Positions 45,220 to 54,077 of a stretch of DNA of 64,000 nt are shown here, piece by piece. Below the pieces are notes generated by a model. It was not told where the DNA came from. It saw only the letters and a program-made list of their open reading frames with translations, and ran no database searches. Numbering within the stretch: position 1 is the stretch's first letter; the number at the start of each line of letters is the position of its first letter. Made by a program: the position numbers and the translations under genes. The DNA comes from Mucilaginibacter straminoryzae (GTDB lineage Bacteria; Bacteroidota; Bacteroidia; Sphingobacteriales; Sphingobacteriaceae): NCBI RefSeq assembly GCF_022953055.1, contig NZ_JALJEJ010000003.1, positions 124,001 to 188,000 of the forward strand, in the 5' to 3' direction.

Positions 45220-46575
45220 ATGACTAAAAAACAGATTTTAGACTATCTGGATGAACACCATATACAACATATTAAGTTCGCTTTCGCCGATATTGACGGC
45301 GTGTTGCGGGGCAAGGTGATCCATAGAAGAAAGCTTGAGAGCGGCCTGGAAGATGGTTATGGTTTTTGTGATGTGGTTTTTGGTTGGGATAGCAGTGATG
45401 CGCCTTACGATCATGTTGATGTTACGGGCTGGCATACCGGTTACCCGGATAAACCCTGCCGGATAGATCTTTCTACGTTTCGCACTATTCCATGGCAGGA
45501 TAATATTCCGTTTTTCCTGGCAGATTTTAGCGGGGCTGGAAATGAAACCGTGCCTTGCCCACGAACTTTGTTAAAACGTATTGTTAACGAATGCCACGAA
45601 TTAGGTTTTCATCCCGAATTTGCACAAGAGTTCGAATGGTTTAATTTCAGGGAAACACCGCAATCACTGGCCGATAAGCAGTACATTAATCCGCAGCCGC
45701 TAACGCCGGGGATGTTCGGTTATTCTATACTTCGCCCCTCGCAACAAAGCGATTTTTATTACGATCTGATCAAAAGCCTGACTGAATTTGATATTCCAGT
45801 AGAAGGCCTGCATACCGAAACCGGTCCGGGAGTTTATGAGGCGGCAATATTTCATGACGAAGCGCTCAGAGCGGCTGATAAAGCCGTATTATTTAAAACC
45901 GCGGTTAAAGAAATAGCCGGTAAGCACGGCATTATGGCTTCTTTTATGGCCAAGTGGACAGAAACCTTACCCGGTTGTAGTGGCCACGTTCACCAAAGCT
46001 TATGGGATGCCGGTAAAAAGCAAAACCTTTTCTTTGATAGTCAGGACGAATTGCACATGAGTGAGTTGATAAAGCATTACATCGCCGGGCAGCTTTATTG
46101 CCTGCCGCACCTGGTACCAATGTATGCCCCTACTATAAACAGTTACAAACGCCTGGTTGAAGGGGCCTGGGCGCCCACTACCATTACCTGGGGTATTGAT
46201 AACCGCACCACTGCTTTACGCATCATCAATCATAGCGAAAAACATAGCCGTGTCGAGACCCGTATCCCCGGTGCCGATACAAACCCTTACCTGGCCATCG
46301 CGGCCGCTTTGGCTTCGGGGCTGTACGGGATTAAAAATAAATTAGCTTTAGACATACCTCCCGTTAGCGGAAATGGCTATGCCGATAAAAGTAACGGAAG
46401 TATTCCGTCTAATCTGCGCGATGCGGCTCTAGCTATGCAGGATTCGGCCATTGCCCGCGAACTTTTTGGCGAAACTTTCGTATCACATTTTACAAAAACC
46501 CGTTTGTGGGAGTGGCAGCAATACAGCAGCCATGTTACCAATTGGGAAATTAAACGTTACTTTGAAATCATTTAA
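45220..46575 (+). CDS. Glutamine synthetase-like gamma-glutamyl ligase
   Basis: The 451-residue protein has the GS-type beta-grasp and catalytic domains: AFADIDGVLRGKV, FAQEFEWFNF, TETGPGVYEAA, LPGCSGHVHQSLWD, EGAWAPTTITWGIDNRTTALRI and ETRIPGADTNPYLAIAAAL. Metal and ATP segments are therefore kept. The region where bacterial GSI has FDGSSI reads VVFGWDSSDAPYD, which is closer to PuuA/GlnA3-type ligases than to a true ammonia-using enzyme. It heads a three-gene operon with a kinase-fold protein and a HAD-IIA protein. A non-ammonia amine acceptor is inferred; the substrate is unknown. Confidence 0.87.
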   Translation: MTKKQILDYLDEHHIQHIKFAFADIDGVLRGKVIHRRKLESGLEDGYGFCDVVFGWDSSDAPYDHVDVTGWHTGYPDKPCRIDLSTFRTIPWQDNIPFFLADFSGAGNETVPCPRTLLKRIVNECHELGFHPEFAQEFEWFNFRETPQSLADKQYINPQPLTPGMFGYSILRPSQQSDFYYDLIKSLTEFDIPVEGLHTETGPGVYEAAIFHDEALRAADKAVLFKTAVKEIAGKHGIMASFMAKWTETLPGCSGHVHQSLWDAGKKQNLFFDSQDELHMSELIKHYIAGQLYCLPHLVPMYAPTINSYKRLVEGAWAPTTITWGIDNRTTALRIINHSEKHSRVETRIPGADTNPYLAIAAALASGLYGIKNKLALDIPPVSGNGYADKSNGSIPSNLRDAALAMQDSAIARELFGETFVSHFTKTRLWEWQQYSSHVTNWEIKRYFEII

Positions 46576-46597
46576 CCTTATTGGTTAAATAACAATT

Positions 46598-47662
46598 ATG
46601 GATTACGAATTAAGTACACTGATCATCCGTAAAGCCTGGGAAGGATATGATGCCTCTAAGGTGATCAGGAAAATAGAAGACATCAGCGCCAATGTATCAA
46701 CCAACCTGGTGTTCAGGATCACTTTTGAAGATGACGATATTATTATTGCCAAGCTATCCTACTTTGGCAAATACGAATATTTTAAGGAAGACCACCGGCT
46801 GATCCACAGCTTATCTAATAACCTGCTTTACCCGTTCGAGAATTTTCTGGCAAAATCGCTGCTAAAAAATAACCGGGTTTATATTTATCGCTACCGGCAC
46901 GGAAGAACAGATGCATGGGTGGTATTTTACAACCCTACCCGCATTATGGAACGTTTGCCGCGCCGTTTAGAGGAGCGCCATATTGTGAAGTTTGCCCAGC
47001 AGACGGCTAAATTTCATAAGGCCTGCTCCCGTGCCAGTAAGGTGCTGCCAAAATCGTCTAAAACGATGCGGACGGATATTAACGCCCTATTGGAACAACT
47101 TGCAAAAAACGAAAGCCAGTTTGGTACACGCAGCCAGGCAGATATTATCAAATACCACTGTGAGCAGTTCTTAAAGAATCGCGCAAAATATAATGCAGGT
47201 AGCTTTGAGGCTATACCTGTCTTTGTAGACTGGAACATTGGTAACTTCTCCGTCACTCCGGACCTGGAACTTTATTCGCGTTGGGATTACGATTGGTTCA
47301 GAAGAAATACCCGTATGATGGATTTCTACTTCTTCAGCCGCGTAGTATCTGATGTAGGCGACCGTACGGTATTCAGCTATTATATTACTACCATGATGGA
47401 AGAGCGGTTTATCCTGTTCCTAAAAGAATATCATAAGGTTTACCCGCTTACCATCAATGAATTGCATTACCTGAAAGAAGCCTACCGTTTTTTTATCCTT
47501 AATTACGTGATCAAAGATGGCAAGCACTTCTTTCATGAGCAGTATGCGAAAAAATTGCAGCGCGAGGCTTACGATATTTACCTGCCGTCCGTTGACCGTG
47601 ATTTTAAGGCGGAAGTATTGATTGACGCCCTTGAATTAAGACCAGCCCCTATAACTGTTTAA
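46598..47662 (+). CDS. Aminoglycoside phosphotransferase-fold kinase-like protein
   Basis: The 354-residue protein has an APH-like fold. The likely catalytic loop is PVFVDWNIGNFSV (about residues 206-218), where the Asp-x4-Asn spacing is kept but the preceding His is replaced by Val. The metal-binding counterpart is SRWDYDWF. The N-terminal lobe shows FEDDDIIIAKLSYFGK, with a plausible ATP-binding Lys. It starts 22 bp after the GS-like gene and ends four bases before the HAD gene. Small-molecule kinase is the best guess; the substrate is not identifiable. Confidence 0.82.
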   Translation: MDYELSTLIIRKAWEGYDASKVIRKIEDISANVSTNLVFRITFEDDDIIIAKLSYFGKYEYFKEDHRLIHSLSNNLLYPFENFLAKSLLKNNRVYIYRYRHGRTDAWVVFYNPTRIMERLPRRLEERHIVKFAQQTAKFHKACSRASKVLPKSSKTMRTDINALLEQLAKNESQFGTRSQADIIKYHCEQFLKNRAKYNAGSFEAIPVFVDWNIGNFSVTPDLELYSRWDYDWFRRNTRMMDFYFFSRVVSDVGDRTVFSYYITTMMEERFILFLKEYHKVYPLTINELHYLKEAYRFFILNYVIKDGKHFFHEQYAKKLQREAYDIYLPSVDRDFKAEVLIDALELRPAPITV

Positions 47663-47666
47663 ACTA

Positions 47667-48518
47667 ATGATACAAACCGTCGACTTTAAAGCTGTTATCG
47701 ATAAATACCAAACCATTTTTTTTGATTCATACGGTGTAATTAAGAACCATAATGGTAAAGTTCCGGGTGTGGACGCTACTTTTGAATACCTGGAGCAAAC
47801 CGGCAAGCAGTTTTATGTGCTCACGAACGACGCCTCGCGAAGCCCTATTCAGTTGGCCCAGTCTTTTCAAAAGATAGGCTTATCGCAAATTACTGCCGAT
47901 AAGATCATTTCCTCGGGCATGCTTGCAAAGGATTACCTGGATCTGAAAGTGAATGATGGTACCGTTGCCTACCTGGGTACGCCGGATTCGGCACATTACA
48001 TTGATAGCTCTGGCCTGCATACCATGCCGGTAAGTATGATCACCGAAGAAAATATCGACCAGGTAAATGCGCTGGTATTTTTAGATGATGAAGGCTTCGA
48101 CTGGTTTGAAGATTTGAACAAAGCCGTTAATCTGATCCGCCGCAGGAACATCCCGGCCATTGTAGCGAATACAGACCACGCCTACCCGGTAAATAAACAG
48201 GATGTGGCTATTGCCATCGGCGGCTTGGCGCACATGATAGAACACATCACCGGGAAGAAATTTATCCGCTTTGGTAAACCTGATTCGCAGATGTTCAACT
48301 TTGCTTATGATATCCTGAGAGCAAAAGGCGACATCAATAAGAAAGACATCCTGATGGTGGGTGATACCCTAAATACAGACATTATTGGCGGTAATAAGTT
48401 CGGGTTAGATACTGTATTGGTGCTTACCGGCAATACCTTGCCCAAAGATGCAGAGACCCGTATTACGGCTACCGGCATTGTACCAACTTATATCTGTACA
48501 TCTGCCGTTATAGATTAA
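47667..48518 (+). CDS. HAD-IIA family hydrolase
   Basis: The 283-residue protein has the HAD-IIA layout: motif I FFDSYGVIKNHNG (nucleophile Asp20), motif II in YVLTNDASRSP, a C2-type cap in the middle and motif IV in ILMVGDTLNTDIIGGNKFGLDTVLVLTG. At the second position of motif I the usual general-acid Asp is Tyr22 (DSYGV). Some HAD-IIA subgroups have an aromatic residue there, so the protein may still be active with altered chemistry. It is the third gene of the ligase/kinase operon. Confidence 0.87.
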   Translation: MIQTVDFKAVIDKYQTIFFDSYGVIKNHNGKVPGVDATFEYLEQTGKQFYVLTNDASRSPIQLAQSFQKIGLSQITADKIISSGMLAKDYLDLKVNDGTVAYLGTPDSAHYIDSSGLHTMPVSMITEENIDQVNALVFLDDEGFDWFEDLNKAVNLIRRRNIPAIVANTDHAYPVNKQDVAIAIGGLAHMIEHITGKKFIRFGKPDSQMFNFAYDILRAKGDINKKDILMVGDTLNTDIIGGNKFGLDTVLVLTGNTLPKDAETRITATGIVPTYICTSAVID

Positions 48519-48520
48519 AA

Positions 48521-48550
48521 CAGCGCCCCTGTAAAATACAGGGAGCGCCG
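48521..48550. terminator. Hairpin between convergent HAD and amtB genes
   Basis: GCGCCCCTGTA pairs with TACAGGGAGCGC across a three-base AAA loop, with one mismatch. It lies between two converging genes without a clear T-tract, so bidirectional termination is inferred. Confidence 0.7.
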
Positions 48551-48587
48551 AACTAACTATTTAAAAAAACACTAAAAATAGATGCAC

Positions 48588-49895
48588 TTATAGTTCTTCG
48601 CCGTGCTGGGAAACATCCAGACCAACGGCTTCTTCTTCTACCGATACACGCAGCGGGCTGATCAGGTCGGTAACTTTTAACAATAGCAGCGAACCGAAGA
48701 AGGCAAAGGCAGATACAGCCACCAGCGCTACCACATGTACCAGGAAGAGGTGGGTTTGCCCATAGTACAACCCGTTGCCGATGGTGTTGGCACTGTTTAC
48801 ATTCTGGCTGGCAAAAATACCTGTCAGCAGCATCCCCATCATGCCGCCTACACCATGGCACGGGAAAACATCCAGCGTATCATCAATGGATGTTTTTGTC
48901 CGCCATAATACCATTAGGTTACTTACAACTGCCGCAACTATACCAATAATCAGCGAGTGCGGAATAGTTACAAAACCCGCTGCAGGGGTGATCGCCACCA
49001 AACCTACTACCGCGCCGATACATGCGCCCATTACCCCAGGTTTTTTACCAAGCATCATGTCAAAAAATATCCAGGACATTGCTGCCGCTGCAGATGCAGT
49101 TGTCGTAGTAGCAAGCGCAGTTGCGGCCAGCGTCCCGGAACCTAATGCAGAACCTGCGTTAAAGCCAAACCACCCGAACCAGAGTAAGCCGGTACCTAAT
49201 AATACATAGCTGATCCGCGCCGGGGCATGTGCCTTATCGGTACGCTGCTTTAAGTACAACGCAGCGGCCAATGCAGCCCAACCAGCAGACATGTGTACAA
49301 CTGTACCACCTGCAAAGTCCAATACGCCGTATTTAAACATTAAACCATCCGGGTGCCAGGCCGAGTGTGCCAGCGGAGCGTAAATAACCACGATAAATAA
49401 ACAAAGGAAAATAAGGTACGAGTTAAAACGGATCCGTTCTGCAAAAGCCCCGGTGATAAGCGCCGGCGTAATCACGGCAAACTTCAACTGGAACATGGCA
49501 AACAAAACCAGCGGTATAGTCGGTGCCAGTTTCCACGTAGCGTTGCCCAACATACCTTTCATCATAAAAAAGGTAGACGGGTTGCCGATGATGCCATTAA
49601 TAGAATCGCCGAAGGCAAGGCTAAAGCCGAAAATAACCCATATAATGGTGATGACGCCCATACAAACAAAGCTTTGCAGCATGGTAGATAGCACGTTCTT
49701 TTTACTAACCATGCCGCCGTAGAAAAATGCCAGACCGGGCGTCATGATCAATACAAGGGCTGTAGCCATAATTAGCCAGGCGGTATCTCCCGCGTCTATT
49801 TTGCTGTCTTTTACGGTAACCGTTTCTGCCGAAGGGAATACAAGTGCCAGAACGACAATAAAGACCAGCACAATGAATGGTAAAATTTTTTTCAT
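48588..49895 (-). CDS. amtB: Ammonium transporter
   Basis: The 435-residue protein has an N-terminal signal-like segment and then 11 membrane segments of the Amt/Rh type. Signatures are IMTPGLAFFYGGMVSKKNVLSTM, DFAGGTVVHMSAGWAALA, and FPCHGVGGMMG near the C-terminus, where the pore His pair is expected. It moves ammonium across the inner membrane. No glnK/glnB is adjacent, unlike the common amtB-glnK arrangement. It converges with the glutamine-synthetase-like operon. Confidence 0.96.
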   Translation of the reverse strand: MKKILPFIVLVFIVVLALVFPSAETVTVKDSKIDAGDTAWLIMATALVLIMTPGLAFFYGGMVSKKNVLSTMLQSFVCMGVITIIWVIFGFSLAFGDSINGIIGNPSTFFMMKGMLGNATWKLAPTIPLVLFAMFQLKFAVITPALITGAFAERIRFNSYLIFLCLFIVVIYAPLAHSAWHPDGLMFKYGVLDFAGGTVVHMSAGWAALAAALYLKQRTDKAHAPARISYVLLGTGLLWFGWFGFNAGSALGSGTLAATALATTTTASAAAAMSWIFFDMMLGKKPGVMGACIGAVVGLVAITPAAGFVTIPHSLIIGIVAAVVSNLMVLWRTKTSIDDTLDVFPCHGVGGMMGMLLTGIFASQNVNSANTIGNGLYYGQTHLFLVHVVALVAVSAFAFFGSLLLLKVTDLISPLRVSVEEEAVGLDVSQHGEEL

Positions 49896-50037
49896 GATAA
49901 TAGCTTCCTGAACCTCATGAAGAGGCCATGGTTAATGGTGATTGATTTAAAGTTGGATAATAGCGTAGTAGCCGGACGTCTCATATGGCCGGTGCTATCA
50001 CGCGAATAAGGAAAAAGAAGTTACGATGGATTAGAAA

Positions 50038-50400
50038 TCACCAAAAAGCGTGGAAAGGAAAAAGAAATAACTTGCCCGAATTTAAATAACCGGTGTTATT
50101 AAAATTATAGATCAATACCAACGGCTTGTAGCCGATAAGAACATTAGGGTTATTTGTGGCGAATAATTTAAAAAGCCCGCCCCCGCGGTGCGAAGAAAAC
50201 CTGTAAACCGGTATTCCACCATAAATATTGATGTTATAAACCGGGTGATTTTTTATTGGAGTGCCAAATCCCTGCGCTTTAAGAATCGCGCAGACTGAAT
50301 GATTGGAAAAATTTCTACTAAAAACAAAATCCCCACCTTTTAAACCTAAAGGAGCAAATAAAAAGCATATAAAAAATATTTTTACGGCTCTTATTTTCAT
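50038..50400 (-). CDS. Putative secreted small protein of unknown function
   Basis: ATG 50398-50400 gives 120 residues, with a TTG just before it. The N-terminus is a plausible signal peptide (MKIRAVKIFFICFLFAPLG). The rest is aromatic and Gly/Asn-rich and ends in LFPFHAFW. I recognise no family. The sequence is distinctly A/T-rich relative to its neighbours. It could be a small secreted protein or a chance frame in the otherwise empty 49896-50556 region, which holds nothing else I can name. Confidence 0.4.
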   Translation of the reverse strand: MKIRAVKIFFICFLFAPLGLKGGDFVFSRNFSNHSVCAILKAQGFGTPIKNHPVYNINIYGGIPVYRFSSHRGGGLFKLFATNNPNVLIGYKPLVLIYNFNNTGYLNSGKLFLFPFHAFW

Positions 50401-50556
50401 CAAGTGAGATAAAAGAGGTTATTATTCTCACTAAAATAATAAATACTTGATATAAATAGTATAAATTATCTAATAAATAATGGAATTTATTGAAAATACT
50501 TACAAAAAACATACAAGTGAAGAGCTATCTCAGTAAATCGGCAGCTTAATCTTAAT

Positions 50557-51789
50557 TTATTGAAGCTTTTTTGCAAGATTTCCAATAGACAGGCCTTGAA
50601 CAAGGATAGAAAATACCACAACAACGTAAGTAATTAGGGTAAATTCGTCGCGGTGCATATCTTTAGTAAGGGAAAGCGCTAATGCAACAGATATTCCGCC
50701 CCTAAGTCCGCCCCAGGTCAATATCGTTACTACGTTTTTTTCGAAAAGCATCCACTTCCGTAAAAGTAGTAAAGGAAAGAAAACCGAGATCCAGCGAATT
50801 GCCAACACGAGTGGAATAGTAAGCAGGCCGATCACGAATATGATACTGTCTGTCTTTATCGTCAATATTTCCAGGCCGATCAGCAGAAACAATACCGCGT
50901 TCAATATTTCATCTACCAATTCCCAGAACTTGCCCAGGTAATCACGCGTCACGTCAGACATGGCCTCGTGCTTCACCTTGTTACCTGTAATAATACCCGC
51001 AACCACCATCGCTAATGGCCCGGATACATGTAGCTTGTCAGCCAACAAGTAGCCACCCAACACTAATGCAATGGTAATCAATACCTCTACCTTATAATCG
51101 TCAATTGAGCGAATAGCCAAATAACCAATATAACCCAGCAATGCGCCGAAAACCAATCCGCCTATTGCCTCTCGCGAAAAAAGTAATAACGTTTCGCCCC
51201 ATGAAAAATGTCCGGTAGTAGAGCGGGCAACTTCAGAAATGGTGATAAAAAGCACTACACCTACTCCATCATTAAAAAGTGATTCGCCGGAAATTTTTAG
51301 CTCTAAGGATTCTGGAATTTTAGCGTCTTTCAATATTCCCAACACCGCTACGGGATCGGTAGGTGAAATTAACGCACCGAACAATAAGCAATATACCAGC
51401 GGAATAGACGCGCCGAAAAACGAAAACAAATACCACATACCGCCGCCAACTAACAACGTAGACACAACGGTGCCTAAAAGTGCCAGCAAGGCCACAGGCC
51501 CTAATTGGGCTTTCAGTTTAGACGCATCTACATGGATAGAACCCGCAAAGAGCAGAAAGCTGAGCATGAAGTTCATCAGCAGATCGTTAAAATCCACTGA
51601 AGAAACAAGTTCTATTGCTTTCTCTGATAAGATCGATCTAGAATTTCCGGTCAGGGCGATTAAAAGAGAAGAGATCAGCGAAAGCGCCATGATGCCTATG
51701 GTGGGTGGCAACTTAATAAAGCGATGGTTCACGTAGGCAAACACTGCCGCAAGCACAATTATAATAGTGAGAATCTCTCTGAAATCCAT
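50557..51789 (-). CDS. Na+/H+ antiporter, CPA1 (NhaP-like) family
   Basis: The 410-residue protein has about 12 or 13 membrane segments and the CPA1 signatures: ALISPTDPVAVLGILKDAKIPE, then ISGESLFNDGVGVVLF, where the paired Asn-Asp in FNDG is the ion-binding site. Length is typical of an NhaP-like core without a long cytosolic tail. It exchanges sodium (or potassium) for protons at the inner membrane. It stands alone and is transcribed away from the GT87 operon. Confidence 0.93.
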   Translation of the reverse strand: MDFREILTIIIVLAAVFAYVNHRFIKLPPTIGIMALSLISSLLIALTGNSRSILSEKAIELVSSVDFNDLLMNFMLSFLLFAGSIHVDASKLKAQLGPVALLALLGTVVSTLLVGGGMWYLFSFFGASIPLVYCLLFGALISPTDPVAVLGILKDAKIPESLELKISGESLFNDGVGVVLFITISEVARSTTGHFSWGETLLLFSREAIGGLVFGALLGYIGYLAIRSIDDYKVEVLITIALVLGGYLLADKLHVSGPLAMVVAGIITGNKVKHEAMSDVTRDYLGKFWELVDEILNAVLFLLIGLEILTIKTDSIIFVIGLLTIPLVLAIRWISVFFPLLLLRKWMLFEKNVVTILTWGGLRGGISVALALSLTKDMHRDEFTLITYVVVVFSILVQGLSIGNLAKKLQ

Positions 51790-51922
51790 AAATTTTACCC
51801 CCTTGCCGCAAGATACAAAATACCAGTTAGCCGCCCGCCTTAAATCGCACCTATGGCCGGTACTTGCCCGATAAGGAAGGTGCTTATTTTACTGCACGGG
51901 AGTGTATTATCCGTGTAATAGC

Positions 51923-51930
51923 TATATTTG
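51923..51930 (+). promoter_or_regulatory. Putative -7 element of the GT87 operon
   Basis: TATATTTG is an exact TAnnTTTG match 27 bp before the ATG at 51958. No strong -33 TTTG is visible. Confidence 0.5.
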
Positions 51931-51957
51931 TAACAATTAGTTTACTCCCGCGGACTG

Positions 51958-53127
51958 ATGTCTAAATTAGAAAAGCTGCTTTTAAATAAATACGTTGTTC
52001 TTTCGCTGTGGTTTGGGTTAAGCCTGATCGCGGTTATTAAGCAAGCATCGCACAACCATATCAACAACTATTTTATATATAAGTATACTTTTGTTAACCT
52101 CATTCATCAGCATAACCTCTACTCGCTTCAGCCAGAATATTATTTTGACCTGAATCACTATGGTCCGCTTTTCGGTTTGGTTATCGCCCCTTTTACGCTG
52201 CTGCCAGATTTTTGGGGATGTGTACTTTGGGTTGTATTCAATTGCTTTGCGCTCTATTGGGCCATCTGGCAATTACCCATGACGGTTAATCAGCGGCTGG
52301 CGATATTACTAATCAGCGCACACGAACTGATGACCGCTGCATTCGGCGTTCAGTTTAACCCGAGCGTAGCCGCCATTATCATCCTTAGCCTGGTTTTTGT
52401 ACATCGCAAGCAGGATATGTGGGCAACGCTGCTAATCGTAGCAGGTACGTTGATCAAACTTTACGGTATTGTCGGTCTTGCCTTTTTCTTCTTCTCGAAG
52501 AATAAAATAAAGTTCATCTGGACCTTCTTGATGTGGAGCGCCGTTTTGTTTGTATTGCCAATGGCGTTCTCGTCGCCGCATTTCGTTATACAATCATACC
52601 ATGATTGGTTGGTGTGCCTCAGCCAGAAGAATGCAGATAATACCACATCGCACATGCAGGATATATCGGTAATGGGGATGATCCGGCGGATTTTCCATTA
52701 CCCTCAGTTATCTAATCTTGCGGTTTTAATTCCGGGGGTACTATTATTTGCAAGCGCTTATATACGTATCAGCCAGTTCAAATATCTTCCTTACCGCTTA
52801 ACGTTGTTAGCTTCGGTATTGATCTTCGCGGTGATCTTCAGCACCGGCTCGGAATCGCCAACCTATATTATTGCCTTTGCAGGCGTAGCAATATGGTTTA
52901 TGAATCTCGATCGCCCCGTTACCGGGTTCGTGATCTTTCTGCTGGTATTTGCCTTACTGGTTACCAGCCTTTCACCGTCTGATCTGTTCCCTAAATACAT
53001 CAATAAAACCTACATTAAGCCATACGCACTAAAAGCGTTTCCATGCTTCCTGATATGGCTTAAAATCACCTATGAACTATTAACCAAAAATTTTGGCGAT
53101 AAAGCTGTAAAGGCAGTTGCATCATGA
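51958..53127 (+). CDS. GT87/DUF2029-type polyprenol-dependent glycosyltransferase-like membrane protein
   Basis: The 389-residue membrane protein has about ten hydrophobic segments. The first periplasmic loop contains YSLQPEYYFDLNHYGPLFGLVIAPFTLLP, with a Tyr/Asp-rich face like the DUF2029/GT87 mannosyltransferases. It probably uses a polyprenyl-phosphate sugar donor. The GT2 gene that overlaps it by four bases is the type that makes such donors, which supports the assignment. The acceptor is unknown. Confidence 0.82.
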   Translation: MSKLEKLLLNKYVVLSLWFGLSLIAVIKQASHNHINNYFIYKYTFVNLIHQHNLYSLQPEYYFDLNHYGPLFGLVIAPFTLLPDFWGCVLWVVFNCFALYWAIWQLPMTVNQRLAILLISAHELMTAAFGVQFNPSVAAIIILSLVFVHRKQDMWATLLIVAGTLIKLYGIVGLAFFFFSKNKIKFIWTFLMWSAVLFVLPMAFSSPHFVIQSYHDWLVCLSQKNADNTTSHMQDISVMGMIRRIFHYPQLSNLAVLIPGVLLFASAYIRISQFKYLPYRLTLLASVLIFAVIFSTGSESPTYIIAFAGVAIWFMNLDRPVTGFVIFLLVFALLVTSLSPSDLFPKYINKTYIKPYALKAFPCFLIWLKITYELLTKNFGDKAVKAVAS

Positions 53128-54077
53128 TGAAGAAGAAAATTTCTGTAGTAGTTCCATCTTATAACGAAGAAGGCAATATCCAGGTGCTGGCCTCAAAACT
53201 GGTATCGGTTTTAAAAACACTGCCGTATGAATACGAAGTAATTTTCGTTGACGACGGCAGTTCTGACGGCACCTTAGACAAACTAAAAACATTAGGCGAT
53301 CTGGATCCTAACCTGTTTTACCTGGAACTATCCCGCAACTTCGGCCACCAAAACGCTTTGAAGGCCGGTTACGATTACGCCGATGGCGATTGTATCATCA
53401 GCATGGATGGCGATATGCAGCACCCGCCCGACCTGATACCCCAGTTTATTCAAAAGTGGGAAGAAGGCTATGATGTGGTTTATACCACCCGCGAATACCA
53501 GGATGAAGCGACGATATTTAAAACCAAATCGTCTGATCTGTTCTATAAAATGATCAACTCCCTTTCTGATACCAAGCTGGAAAAAGGAACGGCAGATTTC
53601 AGGCTGATCGATCGTAAAGTTGCCAATGTACTGGTATCGATGAATGAAAACGGCATTTTTATGCGCGGGCTGATCAAGTGGCTGGGTTTTAAACAATATG
53701 CGATACATTATACCGCTGAAGCCCGTTTCTCGGGAAAAAGTAAGTATACCTTGAAGAAGATGCTCCGTTTTGCGATACAAGGCATCACTGCTTTTAGCGT
53801 TCGTCCGTTATACCTGGCTACAGGAATGGGGTTCTTTTTCTCGGCGCTGGCTACGTTGTATATTCCATATATCCTCATCAGCTATTACTCGGGGCACGTC
53901 GTATCCGGCTGGACATCAATTTTGGCTACCGTGGTGTTCTTTGGCGGTGTACAGTTGACCGTATTAGGTATTATTGGTACATATCTGGGTAAATTGTTTA
54001 TGCAGGCCAAACAACGTCCTAATTATATTATCCGTTCTACCAACTTGCAGCGCATTAATGATCTTATTAAGCTTTGA
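53124..54077 (+). CDS. GT2 polyprenyl-phosphate glycosyltransferase (DPM1/GtrB type)
   Basis: The 317-residue protein has the same design as the one at 26295: VVVPSYNEEGNIQVLASKL, VIFVDDGSSDGTL, the DGDMQHPP metal site, and two C-terminal membrane segments (LYLATGMGFFFSALATLYI, WTSILATVVFFGGVQLTVLG). It transfers a sugar to polyprenyl phosphate at the inner membrane. It overlaps the upstream GT87-like gene by four bases and the downstream deacetylase by 20 bp, so the three form one operon. Confidence 0.93.
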   Translation: MMKKKISVVVPSYNEEGNIQVLASKLVSVLKTLPYEYEVIFVDDGSSDGTLDKLKTLGDLDPNLFYLELSRNFGHQNALKAGYDYADGDCIISMDGDMQHPPDLIPQFIQKWEEGYDVVYTTREYQDEATIFKTKSSDLFYKMINSLSDTKLEKGTADFRLIDRKVANVLVSMNENGIFMRGLIKWLGFKQYAIHYTAEARFSGKSKYTLKKMLRFAIQGITAFSVRPLYLATGMGFFFSALATLYIPYILISYYSGHVVSGWTSILATVVFFGGVQLTVLGIIGTYLGKLFMQAKQRPNYIIRSTNLQRINDLIKL

